Part shown: piece after piece, positions 23,230 through 31,255 of the stretch | Numbering within the stretch: position 1 is the first letter of the stretch | How the letters are laid out: the number at the start of each line of letters is the position of its first letter | NCBI RefSeq assembly: GCF_024295805.1 | Contig: NZ_JANCLX010000026.1 | Coordinates: forward strand, 73,983-109,035 | DNA: 35,053 nt | DNA from: Streptomyces cucumeris | GTDB taxonomy: Bacteria; Actinomycetota; Actinomycetes; Streptomycetales; Streptomycetaceae | Reading direction: 5' to 3' | Program-made: the position numbers and the translations under genes | Notes under the pieces: generated by a model | Databases searched by the model: none | Seen by the model: the letters and a program-made list of their open reading frames with translations, nothing else | Told to the model about the DNA's origin: nothing

Positions 23230-24249
23230 TCAGCCCGCCGCGGACTCCTCCGCGGCGCGGATCGCGTCCCGGTAGGCGCGGGCCGCGGCGCGCAGGGCGG
23301 TCTCCGGTTCGATGCCCTCGGCCTCCGCGCGCGCCGCCAGCGCCAGCAGTTCGTAGCCGACGCCCTCGCCCGCCGGGAGCGGGACGCCGAGTCCGGCGGT
23401 CCGGGCGCGGGAGGCCAGTTTGGCGGTGAGGGCCAGCGCGGGCTGACCGAGCGGCACCCCTTCGGTGACCGAGGCGCGCTGCTTCTCGGCCGCCTTGGTC
23501 CGCAGCCAGTGCGCCTTGACGTCCTCGGGGGTCTCGGCCGCCTCCTCGCCGAACACATGCGGATGGCGGCGGATCAGCTTGTCCACGATGCCGCCCGCCA
23601 CATCGTCGATGGAGAACGGCCCCTCCGGGTCGTCCTCGGCGATCCGGGCGTGGAAGACGACCTGGAGCAGCACATCGCCGAGCTCCTCGCGCAGCGCGTC
23701 GCGGTCGCCCTCCTCGATGGCCTCGACGAGTTCATACGCCTCCTCGATGCCGTACTTGACCAGTTCCTCGTTGGTGCGGGTGCCGCTCCACGGGCACTCG
23801 GCCCGGATCCGGTCCATGATCTGCACCAGATCGAGCAGCCGCGCGCCCGGCAGGTCGTAGGAGCCGGGCAGCAGTTCCAGGTCCGGCATCGCCTCCCGGC
23901 CGGACCCGGCCAGCCGGGCGAGACCGTCGGTCAGCGCGGACTCCCCCTCCGCCGAGGTGATCACCACGACATCGCGGCCGCCCCCGGTCCGGCAGTGGTC
24001 GACCAGTTCGCGCGCGGTCGGCACCGCGCGCTCCACCGTGATGCCCGCCTCGCGCAGATAGGGAAGCTGGGGATGGCCGGAGTCGCCGCACAGCACCCGG
24101 TCGGCCGCGCGCAGCGCCTGCCACGCGGGCCAGGACAGCAGTCCCGGCGCCACCCGGTGGCTGGTGGTGAGAAGGACGATACGGCCGGTCGCGGCGGCCT
24201 CGGCCGGGGCAGCGGAGTCTGGTGCGGTCACCCTTGCAACGTAACTCAC
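23230..24249 (-). CDS. mazG: MazG nucleoside triphosphate pyrophosphohydrolase
   Basis: 339-residue all-alpha NTP pyrophosphatase, converting (d)NTPs to (d)NMPs plus pyrophosphate, a housekeeping role that also affects stress nucleotides. The catalytic MazG core (about residues 140-260) shows the metal-binding ExxE12-28ExxD pattern in YGIEEAYELVEAIEEGD ... LREELGDVLLQVVFH. It is followed by the signature IIRRHPHVFG (here LIRRHPHVFGEEAAET). The N-terminal ~120 residues are the extra domain usual in actinobacterial MazG. The GTG at 24249 forms a GTGA overlap with the stop of the SurA-like gene, which I take as the coupled start; a GTG at 24231 (VTAPDS) is the alternative. The C-terminal helical tail is Ala/Glu-rich. 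Confidence 0.93.
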   Translation of the reverse strand: MSYVARVTAPDSAAPAEAAATGRIVLLTTSHRVAPGLLSWPAWQALRAADRVLCGDSGHPQLPYLREAGITVERAVPTARELVDHCRTGGGRDVVVITSAEGESALTDGLARLAGSGREAMPDLELLPGSYDLPGARLLDLVQIMDRIRAECPWSGTRTNEELVKYGIEEAYELVEAIEEGDRDALREELGDVLLQVVFHARIAEDDPEGPFSIDDVAGGIVDKLIRRHPHVFGEEAAETPEDVKAHWLRTKAAEKQRASVTEGVPLGQPALALTAKLASRARTAGLGVPLPAGEGVGYELLALAARAEAEGIEPETALRAAARAYRDAIRAAEESAAG

Positions 24250-24863
24250 GCCTGCTCGGGGGCGCCGCCCGAGGTGCGCAGCCATGCCTCCTTGGCGATC
24301 ACCGCGGTGCCCTGGTCGTCGTCCCACTTGCCGTAGCGGGGGTTGACGTCGATGTGGAGCGCCTTGGAGGTGCCGGCGAAGACCGTGTTGACCTTGGCAG
24401 TGCCCAGTTTGCGGAGCAGTGCGCTGCGGGTGAGGTCCATCCGCACGGCCTCGTCGATGGTGTCCGGTGCGATGCCCTGCTCCAGGTAGAGGGCGCGCAG
24501 CGCGGCGCCGCCGCCCGCCTGCCGCTCGGCGGCCGCGCGGGCCCGCTGCACCTCGCGGCGGGTGACGGTGACGCCGTTGTCCTGGCCCGCCCGTTCGATG
24601 ACCCGGAACTGGATCATGCGGATCAGGGTGTCCTGGCTCAGCCGGCCGCCGGCCGCGAGGAGCTGGTCGGCCTTGGCGGAACCCCGCTGCGCGTCCCGTA
24701 CGTCCTTCACCTGCGCCTGGAGCTGCGAGACGGTGATCCGGTCGCCGTCCACCACGGCGGCGGCACCCGCGCGCGGGGCCTCACCGCAGGCGGTGAGCAG
24801 CGGGGCGGCGAGCAGCAGGGCGGACGCGGCGGAGACGGAGAGCGCAGTACGGCGGCGGATCAT
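24246..24863 (-). CDS. SurA N-terminal-domain lipoprotein
   Basis: 205-residue exported lipoprotein. Signal peptide: basic MIRRRT, hydrophobic ALLLAAPLL, and lipobox LTAC-G (Cys near residue 26), so the mature protein is lipid-anchored outside the membrane. The mature part begins with VVDGDRITVSQLQAQVKDV, the typical SurA/PrsA N-terminal chaperone segment, followed by helical RMIQFRVIERAGQDNGVTVTRREVQRA. No PPIase domain is present, so it is chaperone-like rather than an isomerase. ATG at 24863, GGGAGG 6 nt upstream. It is translationally coupled to mazG, as often seen in actinomycetes. Confidence 0.9.
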   Translation of the reverse strand: MIRRRTALSVSAASALLLAAPLLTACGEAPRAGAAAVVDGDRITVSQLQAQVKDVRDAQRGSAKADQLLAAGGRLSQDTLIRMIQFRVIERAGQDNGVTVTRREVQRARAAAERQAGGGAALRALYLEQGIAPDTIDEAVRMDLTRSALLRKLGTAKVNTVFAGTSKALHIDVNPRYGKWDDDQGTAVIAKEAWLRTSGGAPEQA

Positions 24864-25010
24864 TGAGCCTCCCGGCAGAGATCGTGCGGCGCGACAGACG
24901 ATCTGGCGTTGATCGATGGTATGGAGTCGGCGCGGCCTAGGCCACAGCTTGAACAACGATTCACAAGCGTCTTGGTCAGCGCCGTGCCCTCCGGAACCGT
25001 CGAGCGGAAC
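24864..25010 (-). promoter_or_regulatory. Upstream region of the SurA-like gene
   Basis: 147 bp between the SurA-like start and the MITE-like element. It contains the 10-bp palindrome GGCCTAGGCC (about 24936-24945) and GGGAGG as RBS. TTGTGA/TTGTTC-like -35 candidates lie upstream, but no spacing gives a convincing -10. No ORF with family features. Confidence 0.3.
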
Positions 25011-25178
25011 CTAGGCCGTGTCGTTTGGATCTTCGCGGGCCCGCGACGCCGGCTACGGCACCTCGCTGCGTTGTCGCCAGACCCGAGTACGCCCAGTACG
25101 CGGGTCAGGCTCCGCCTTGCGATGCACCGCATCCGACGCCGCGGCCTGATCCACGAAGATCCAAACGACACGACCTAG
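25011..25178. mobile_element. 168-bp MITE-like element with 25-bp terminal inverted repeats
   Basis: Left end CTAGGCCGTGTCG-TTTGGATCTTCG (25011-25035) and right end 25154-25178 are reverse complements over 25 bp with one mismatch (C/T at position 6). The interior (about 118 bp) has no ORF. Both ends carry TA inside CTAG, fitting a TA target duplication as made by IS630/Tc1- or some IS5-group transposases, so it is probably a non-autonomous derivative. The right-hand TA is part of the kinase stop codon. I recall very similar repeats elsewhere in Streptomyces genomes. No transposase gene is in the window. Confidence 0.85.
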
Positions 25179-26731
25179 CGCACCTGTCCGAGCCAGTGCA
25201 GGGTGCGGCGGATCTCCTCGGGGAGCGGATGGTGCGGTCCGTGCACCCGCTCCGCGTCGTGCAGCAGCCGGACCAGGGTGTCGTGCGCGGCCGGGCGGTC
25301 GCCGAGGGAGAGCAGCAGATGGCCGATCCGGCGGCGGATGTCCAGCGGTGGACCGGGGTCGGTGGCCGCGTACCGCTCGAAGTACGGCAGCAGACGGCGG
25401 TACTCGTACAGGGCGGCGGACGCCTCGCCGAGCTGCTCCAGGCACTGGGCGGCCTCGTAGCCGGAGCGGAGCGAGCGGTGGGCCGCGTCCGGGCCGGACT
25501 CGGCGGCGTATTCATCGGCCAGCCGCCGCAGTTCGGGCAGGGCGCGGCGGTACTGGCCGTCGTCCATCAGGGTCGCCGCGTACTGCGCGCGCAGCGACCG
25601 TACGACGGTGGACCGCTCACCGTGTTCGGCGGCGGCGACCGGCAGGACGGCGCCGAGGAGGTCTACGGCCTGGGTGATCCGGCCCTGGTCGAGCAGCCGT
25701 CTGACCTCGTCGACGGCGGAGGCGACATCCGGCGGTCCGGCCGGTCCGGCGGCCCGGGGCAGCGGTACGGGGACCGGCGGGGCCGCCACGGGCCGGTCCG
25801 GGCGGTCCGGCCAGGGCGCGTGCGGACGCAGGAAGGGACGGGTGGGGTCCATCGGACCGGTGGCCGGGCCGGGACCCGCCTCCGGCCGGGGCAGCAGCGG
25901 CACCAGCGCCTGGTAGACCTCCTGGGCGTCGGCGGGGCGGGCCTGCGGATCCTTGGCGAGCAGCCGCAGCACCAGCGCTTCCAGCGCCTCCGGTATCCCG
26001 GGGCGGAGCCGGCGCGCCGGGACCGGCGGCTCGTGCAGATGGCGGTGGAGGACGCCGAGCGCGGTGGACCCGGCGAACGGCACGGCCCCGGTGAGCAGTT
26101 CATGGAGCAGCACACCCAGCGCGTACAGATCGGTGAACGGGCCGACGGCCCCGCCCATGGCCTGTTCCGGGGCCATGTAGGCGGGGCTGCCGATGGGCGA
26201 TCCGGTATGGGTGAGCCGGGTGGTGTCGGTGTCCAGGACGGCGGCCACACCGAGGTCGAGGACGGTCACCGTGCCGTCCGGGCGGACCATCACGTTCCGT
26301 GGCTTGAGGTCGCGGTGGACGATCGGCACCGCGTGCACGGCGGAGAGCACGGCGCACAGCTGGGCGGCCACGCAGACCGCCCAGGGCCAGGGGTAGGGGT
26401 CGTGTTCGGCGAGGTGGTCGGCGAGGTCGGCGCCCTCGACATGGCTCATGACGAGGTAGAGGTCCTCGCCGTCGCTGCCCGCGTCGTGGACGGTGACCAG
26501 ACCGCGGTGGTCGACCTGGGCGGTGACCCGGCATTCCCGGACGAAGCGGCGGCGCAGCTCGTCCACGGCATCCCCCTCCCCGCCGGAGCCCGCGACCCGG
26601 TCGGGGCGCAGCAGTTTGACGGCGACGCGGCGGTCGAGCCTGCGGTCGTACGCGGTCCACACCTGGCCCATCCCGCCCTGGCCGAGGAGGGTGGCCAGTT
26701 CATAGCGGTCGGCGATGACCCGTCCGTTCAA
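25175..26731 (-). CDS. Serine/threonine protein kinase (Hanks type), soluble, with C-terminal TPR-like region
   Basis: 518-residue eukaryotic-type kinase. The catalytic domain (about 8-275) has the glycine loop LGQGGMGQVW, Lys39 in VAVKLL, HRDLKPRN (Asp141, Asn146), metal-binding DLG (Asp159, replacing DFG) and GSPAYMAPEQ (181-190), so it should be active. A Pro-rich linker (about 280-330) leads to a helical TPR-like region (about 335-515) with repeated YRRAL/ALYEYRRLL units. No transmembrane helix or PASTA domain. The start is TTG at 26731 with AAGGAG 12 nt upstream, overlapping the stop of the membrane-protein gene (TTGA), so the two are coupled. The TAG stop lies inside the terminal repeat of a MITE-like insertion. 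Substrate unknown. Confidence 0.92.
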   Translation of the reverse strand: MNGRVIADRYELATLLGQGGMGQVWTAYDRRLDRRVAVKLLRPDRVAGSGGEGDAVDELRRRFVRECRVTAQVDHRGLVTVHDAGSDGEDLYLVMSHVEGADLADHLAEHDPYPWPWAVCVAAQLCAVLSAVHAVPIVHRDLKPRNVMVRPDGTVTVLDLGVAAVLDTDTTRLTHTGSPIGSPAYMAPEQAMGGAVGPFTDLYALGVLLHELLTGAVPFAGSTALGVLHRHLHEPPVPARRLRPGIPEALEALVLRLLAKDPQARPADAQEVYQALVPLLPRPEAGPGPATGPMDPTRPFLRPHAPWPDRPDRPVAAPPVPVPLPRAAGPAGPPDVASAVDEVRRLLDQGRITQAVDLLGAVLPVAAAEHGERSTVVRSLRAQYAATLMDDGQYRRALPELRRLADEYAAESGPDAAHRSLRSGYEAAQCLEQLGEASAALYEYRRLLPYFERYAATDPGPPLDIRRRIGHLLLSLGDRPAAHDTLVRLLHDAERVHGPHHPLPEEIRRTLHWLGQVR

Positions 26732-27270
26732 CGCCCCTGCTCCTTGCGGAGGTAGTCACTCAGCTCGTCGAGTTCGGCGCGGACCCGCTCGATGCGCTGG
26801 GGCTGGTGCGGCGGTGCGGAGGGCTGGGGGTACGCGGTGGGCTCGGGGTACCCGGTGGGCTGGGGCGGGACGTAGCCGTAGGGCGCGGGGCCGTACCCCT
26901 GGGGCGGATACGGCGGCGGAGCGACCGCGGAGACGAGCCGGTGGTGGCGGATGTCGGCCATCAGGTAGTGCACGGGCACCCCGATGGCGAGGGCGAACAG
27001 CACGGCCAGGGCGATGTACCCCAGGGTGCCGGGTTCGTCGTCGGGTCCGGTGCCGAACACCACCAGCGTGGCCAGGACCAGTGCGCAGGTGGCCCAGAAC
27101 AGCGCCCAGTCCAGCGGGCGGCGGCGCAGGATCGCCAGCCGCAGCATCGCGACCCAGGACAGGATCCCCAGGCTGAGCAGGGTCACCGTGACGAAGAGCA
27201 CCCGCTGGGTGACCGCGAGGGCGGTTGTGGCGGGGCGGGGCTGCGGCGGCGCGGGGACATGGCCGTGCAT
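26728..27270 (-). CDS. Small multi-spanning membrane protein coupled to the kinase
   Basis: 180-residue protein with about three hydrophobic helices (RVLFVTVTLLSLGILSWVAM, LFWATCALVLATLVVFG and IALAVLFALAIGVPVHYLM). Then follow a Pro/Tyr/Gly-rich cytoplasmic or external segment (PPPYPPQGYGPAPYGYVPP) and a charged C-terminal helix (RIERVRAELDELSDYLRKE). I do not recognise the family. The ATG at 27270 has AGGAG 5 nt upstream; the upstream in-frame start at 27333 lies beyond it. Its stop overlaps the TTG start of the kinase, so it may be a membrane partner or anchor for the soluble kinase. Confidence 0.82.
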   Translation of the reverse strand: MHGHVPAPPQPRPATTALAVTQRVLFVTVTLLSLGILSWVAMLRLAILRRRPLDWALFWATCALVLATLVVFGTGPDDEPGTLGYIALAVLFALAIGVPVHYLMADIRHHRLVSAVAPPPYPPQGYGPAPYGYVPPQPTGYPEPTAYPQPSAPPHQPQRIERVRAELDELSDYLRKEQGR

Positions 27271-27399
27271 AGCTGCTCCTGGGGGACCTGGTACCGGGGA
27301 CGTTGACGCGAAGGTGAGCGTATACGGGGACATGGCGCGTCAAAGCCGGGCTGTACGGTTCCGGTTTCGGATGGGTCACACGCACGCCGTCCGGCGTCG

Positions 27400-29553
27400 T
27401 CACCCCGGCGGTACGGTGCCGTCCGCGAGACCGTCGTACAGTCCGCGCACCAACTGCTCGCCCAGCCGGGCCGCGAGCCGCAGGGTCTCCTCGAACGAGG
27501 CCAGGGTGCGGTAGCGCTCACCGTAACGCCGCTGGTCGGCCAGGGGCAGCCGGGGCAGCCGCAGCCGCCGGACGTCGAGCCGGGTGGCGGTGGAGGCGTA
27601 GCTGCTGGCCTGCCGCTGGTTGGCGCCGCCGCGCAGATGACCGGCGAGGAACCAGGGGTCGAGCGCCCCGGGGTCCGGCCGCAGCAGGGAGAGGTTGCGG
27701 CCGAGCGCGGCCCCGGCGGCGGTCTCGTCCACGACCCGCGCCACGGTGCCGCCGCCGATCAGCGGGACCACCACGTCGCCGGACCGCAGGAGCACCGGTT
27801 CCCCGGCGGATCCGTCGGGGGCGGTCTCGGTGGGCGCGCCGGTGGGGCCGGTGCCCGCCAGCACGTCCTGTTCGGTGAGGAGGGCGACCCCGGCGCCGCC
27901 CGGCGCGCCGCCGGTGCGCAGTTCGAGGGCTCCGGCGCGGACCAGTTCACCGACGGTGGTCATGGGCCAGCGGCCGCTCGCGGACTCCCGCGCGGCGGGC
28001 TCGGCGGGCGCGGCCGGGGTCAGTTCGGCGGTACGGGCCAGGGTGGCGGTCAGCCGGTCGCGTACGGCGGTGAGTTCGATGGCGCCGCCGCCCGCGGTGG
28101 GCGGCGGGAGGTGCCGGGCGGGGGCCAGGTCCACATCGTCGTCGAGGAGTTCGATGACGGGCAGGGCGCGGCACACCCCGGGCCGCTCGGGGGCGGTGCC
28201 GTCGCGGTCGAAGGCGTACCAGGCGTCCAGCACCGTGGACCGCACCGTCGGCCAGGGCAGTTTGTCGCGTCCGGGTGAGGCGGGGGCGGCGGGCGCCGGA
28301 TAGCCGGGCGGCACCGCGCCCTCGGGCGGCGCGGTCTCGGCGGCGACCGCCGCGGCGGCGTCCACCACCAGCAGCCGGGGGGCGGCGGGTGTTCCGGCGC
28401 CGGGGCGGCGCAGCACCCACAGGTGCAGCGGGATGCCGTACGGCGGCGCGGCCCCGGCGGGCAGCGCGACGACGGCCCGCAGCGCGCCGCGGCGCAGCAG
28501 ATCGGCGCGGATCCGGCGGCCGGAGCGGCGGGACGCGGCAGCGGGGGGCATCAGCAGGACGGCGGTGCCGCCGTCGCGCAGATGGGCCAGGGCGTGCTGC
28601 ACCCAGGCGAGTTCGGATTCGGTGCGGGCCGGGAAGCCGTACTCCCAGCGCGGGTCGTAGGCCAGTTCGTCATGGCCCCAGTTGCGCTCGTTGAAGGGCG
28701 GATGGCAGACCACGGCGTCGGCGGTGAGCCCGGGGAAGGCGTCGGCCCGCAGACTGTCCGCGCCGCGCACCCGCACCTGGGCGTCGGAGTGCAGGGCCAG
28801 CCGCAGCGCGGTGAGCGCGGCGAGGTCGGGGTCCTGCTCCTGGGCGTAGAGCGTTTCGGCGGATCCGGCGGCGCGCAGCAGCTCGCCGGTGCCGGAGGCG
28901 GGGTCGAGCACGGCCCGGGGGCCGGTGCCGGAACCGTCGTCGGTCCGGCCCGCGAGGGCGGCCATCAGATCGGCGGGGGCGGCCGGGGTGAGGGTGTACT
29001 GCCGTGGGTTGGCGTCCAGATGACGGCCCAGCAGGAACTCGTACGCCTGGCGGGGGCCGAGTTCACCGGCCAGTTCTGCGGCGCCGCGCAGCAGCGGGGC
29101 GGTGGCGCGCAGTCCGGCCGCGTCGGGGGTGTGCACCGGGTGACCCTCACCGAGCCGCGCGGTCAGGGCCGGTTCGAGGGCGAGCGGCAGCAGTTCGGCG
29201 AGCTGGTCGTCGGTGGCACCGCCGACCCTGCTCCACACCGCGGGCCGGTCCCGTACCAGCAGCAGGACGGCTCCGACCTGGCAGAGCGCGGCGGGGGCAC
29301 CGGCCGGATGTCCGGCCAGCAGCTGCCAGACGCGTTCGCGCAACGGGACCTCGGCCAGCTTTCCCTGGGCGCGCAGCCAGTGCTCGATATCGCCGAGGGC
29401 GAAGGTGGGGCTGGTCTCGGTGCCGCCGACCGGCTTGGGGAAGTCGGCATGGCGGCGGCGCCAGTTGCTGACGGCCGCGCGCCCGACCCCGGCGAGCCGC
29501 GCGATCCCGGCCGCGGTCACCTCGCTTGCGTTCTCCGCTGCGTTCTCCGGCAC
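27400..29553 (-). CDS. N-6 DNA methylase (HsdM-like) with N-terminal HTH and HsdS-like C-terminus
   Basis: 717-residue protein. The N-terminus has a helix-turn-helix (GIARLAGVGRAAVSNWRRRH, about 13-32). The central region resembles type I HsdM: SAM motif I DPASGTGELL (about 228-237) and the catalytic-loop position reads CHPPFNERNWG, where NPPF/Y is canonical, so the Asn is His here. A C-terminal region (about 560-700) with TVGELVRAGALELRTGG and DVVVPLIGGGTVARVVDE resembles an HsdS target-recognition half. There is no hsdR nearby. Possible roles: orphan methylase, DNA-binding protein with lost catalysis, or an M-S fusion. GTG at 29553 with GGGAG 8 nt upstream. Divergent from the 29739 gene. 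Confidence 0.85.
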   Translation of the reverse strand: MPENAAENASEVTAAGIARLAGVGRAAVSNWRRRHADFPKPVGGTETSPTFALGDIEHWLRAQGKLAEVPLRERVWQLLAGHPAGAPAALCQVGAVLLLVRDRPAVWSRVGGATDDQLAELLPLALEPALTARLGEGHPVHTPDAAGLRATAPLLRGAAELAGELGPRQAYEFLLGRHLDANPRQYTLTPAAPADLMAALAGRTDDGSGTGPRAVLDPASGTGELLRAAGSAETLYAQEQDPDLAALTALRLALHSDAQVRVRGADSLRADAFPGLTADAVVCHPPFNERNWGHDELAYDPRWEYGFPARTESELAWVQHALAHLRDGGTAVLLMPPAAASRRSGRRIRADLLRRGALRAVVALPAGAAPPYGIPLHLWVLRRPGAGTPAAPRLLVVDAAAAVAAETAPPEGAVPPGYPAPAAPASPGRDKLPWPTVRSTVLDAWYAFDRDGTAPERPGVCRALPVIELLDDDVDLAPARHLPPPTAGGGAIELTAVRDRLTATLARTAELTPAAPAEPAARESASGRWPMTTVGELVRAGALELRTGGAPGGAGVALLTEQDVLAGTGPTGAPTETAPDGSAGEPVLLRSGDVVVPLIGGGTVARVVDETAAGAALGRNLSLLRPDPGALDPWFLAGHLRGGANQRQASSYASTATRLDVRRLRLPRLPLADQRRYGERYRTLASFEETLRLAARLGEQLVRGLYDGLADGTVPPG

Positions 29554-29658
29554 CTGGCTGACTCCCGTCCCGTGGTGCTGCTCCGGCGCCGAGCATACCG
29601 GCGGTGATCTCGAAGAGACCCCTTCACGCTGTGAACTCTACGCTCCGCATGATTCTTG

Positions 29659-29703
29659 TTGACTCGGTTCACAGACTCTGCTCTGATTAACCCATCGGTT
29701 CAC
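29659..29703 (+). promoter_or_regulatory. Candidate promoter and repeats upstream of the tandem-domain surface protein
   Basis: TTGACT (29659-29664) followed 17 nt later by TCTGAT (29682-29687) is a plausible promoter. TCGGTTCAC occurs twice, at 29664-29672 and 29695-29703 (31 bp apart), flanking the -10, so a repressor site is possible. The region is locally AT-richer than the genes. Confidence 0.4.
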
Positions 29704-29738
29704 GGAGTTCCTCCAACGCCCGAAAGGTGCCCTTTGTC

Positions 29739-30449
29739 ATGGCTCAGCAGCGCAGGCAGCAGCAGAACTGGTTCGCACGGCACAAGGTCCTCACCGCCAC
29801 GGGCGCGCTCGTCGCCGTCATCGCCGTCGGCGGTGTCGCGGCGGGCGGTGGAGGCGATGACACGAAGGGCGGGAGCGAGTCGGACACGGTGGCGTCGGCG
29901 TCCGGCGGAGGGGCCGCCGACGGCAAGGGCGGCAAGGACGACGCGAAGAAGGCCGCGCCCGCCCTCGGCGGCGACGGCACCTTCGAGGTCGGCGCCGAGG
30001 TGAAGCCCGGCACCTACCGGTCGACCGGCAACACCATGTGTTACTGGGAGCGGGCGAAGGACTCCTCCGGGGAGCCCGACGCGATCCTCGCCAACGACAA
30101 TGTCACCGGCAGTACTTATGTGACGGTCAAGGCGAGCGACAAGATCTTCAAATCCGAGGGGTGCGAGGACTGGGAAGCCGTTCCCGCCACCGCCTCCGGA
30201 AGCCCCAAGACCGGGATGACCGGTGACGGTATGTACCGGATCGGTGCCGACATCGCCCCCGGCACCTACAAGTCCACCGGCAACGGCGGGGACGACGGCT
30301 GCTATTGGGAGCGCAGCAAGGACGCTCTGCACGGAGTCGACTCGATCATCGCGAACGAGAACGTCTCCGGGAACGCCATCGTCACCATCGGCGCCAAGGA
30401 CGCCTATTTCAAGACCAACGGCTGCAAGAACTGGAAGAAGACCGGCTGA
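29739..30449 (+). CDS. Exported protein with two tandem copies of a ~70-residue domain
   Basis: 236-residue protein with one N-terminal hydrophobic segment (HKVLTATGALVAVIAVGGVAA, about 15-35), an anchor or signal. A Gly/Ser/Lys/Asp-rich linker follows, then two repeats. Repeat 1 (about 75-145) has FEVGAEVKPGTYRSTGN, CYWERAKD, ILANDNVTG and SEGCEDWE. Repeat 2 (about 160-235) has YRIGADIAPGTYKSTGN, CYWERSKD, IIANENVSG and TNGCKNWK. The Cys pair in each repeat suggests a disulfide outside the cell. Such repeats occur in actinobacterial surface proteins of unknown role. ATG at 29739 (MAQQRRQ); GTG at 29727 is an alternative. The stop overlaps the next gene's start (TGATG), so they form an operon. 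Confidence 0.85.
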   Translation: MAQQRRQQQNWFARHKVLTATGALVAVIAVGGVAAGGGGDDTKGGSESDTVASASGGGAADGKGGKDDAKKAAPALGGDGTFEVGAEVKPGTYRSTGNTMCYWERAKDSSGEPDAILANDNVTGSTYVTVKASDKIFKSEGCEDWEAVPATASGSPKTGMTGDGMYRIGADIAPGTYKSTGNGGDDGCYWERSKDALHGVDSIIANENVSGNAIVTIGAKDAYFKTNGCKNWKKTG

Positions 30450-31204
30450 TGCGCTCCACCACCACCCTGGCCGCCCTGTGCGCCACCGCCACCGCCGCCC
30501 TCGCCCTGACGGCGTGCGGAGGCGGCGGCGACGACACCGGGAAGACGCCCTCCCGCGCGGCCACCACCGCCCGGAAGGGCGGGCTGGCCGACCTGACCGG
30601 CCCGCAGATCCTCGACAAGGCGGTCAAGGCCACCAAGGCGGCGACCTCGCTGACCGTGGACCTCGACGGCGTCGTCGACGGCGGCGCCCTGAAGTACCGG
30701 ATGACCTCGGACACCAAGGGCGAGTGCAAGGGCACGATGGACCTCGGCGACGAGGGCGCTGTCGAACTGATCAAGACCGGTGACACGGCCTACATGAAGT
30801 ACGACGCCACGTTCTGGGAGTCCCAGGGCGAGGACGGCAAGGCCGCGGCGAAGCTGATCGGCGACCGCTGGACCAGGACCGACGCCTCCGGTCCGGATGC
30901 CAAGGACCTCGTCGACGCCTGCGACGCGGGCAAGATGACGGCCGGGTTCGTCACCGGCCCCAGCGACGCCCGCAAGGGCCGCTCCACCACCGTGGACGGC
31001 GTCCCCGCCGTCACCCTCACCGAACGCGGCGGCGGCGAGACGACCACCATGTACGTGGCGGCCCGGGGCAAGCCCTACATCCTCAAGGTCGTCATCAAGG
31101 GCGGTGACCAGCCCGGCACCCTGCTGCTCAGCGACTTCGACGAGCCGGTGGGCGCCAAGGCCCCCACCGGGGACATCGTCGACCTCGACGAACTGGCCGG
31201 CTGA
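30449..31204 (+). CDS. LprG/LppX-like lipoprotein
   Basis: 251-residue lipoprotein. Signal peptide MRSTTTLAALCATATAALALTAC with lipobox LTAC-G gives lipid anchoring. The mature part begins with a Gly-rich linker, then LTGPQILDKAVKATKAATSLTVDLDGVV, the usual opening of LppX/LprA/LprF/LprG-type half-barrel proteins that bind or carry lipids in mycobacteria. It ends with TLLLSDFDEPVGAKAPTG. No catalytic motif. The ATG at 30449 shares a base with the stop of the upstream gene (TGATG), so expression is coupled. Ligand unknown. Confidence 0.85.
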   Translation: MRSTTTLAALCATATAALALTACGGGGDDTGKTPSRAATTARKGGLADLTGPQILDKAVKATKAATSLTVDLDGVVDGGALKYRMTSDTKGECKGTMDLGDEGAVELIKTGDTAYMKYDATFWESQGEDGKAAAKLIGDRWTRTDASGPDAKDLVDACDAGKMTAGFVTGPSDARKGRSTTVDGVPAVTLTERGGGETTTMYVAARGKPYILKVVIKGGDQPGTLLLSDFDEPVGAKAPTGDIVDLDELAG

Positions 31205-31255
31205 GGCCCCCGGCCCACCCGCCCACAGCCTTCCGCCCGCGCCCGGCGCCGCCGT

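Noticed and set aside
21513..23558. 681-codon minus-strand ORF opposite the tryptophanase-like gene
   Set aside because: Shadow ORF with biased composition; it crosses a strong terminator and the 3' end of mazG.
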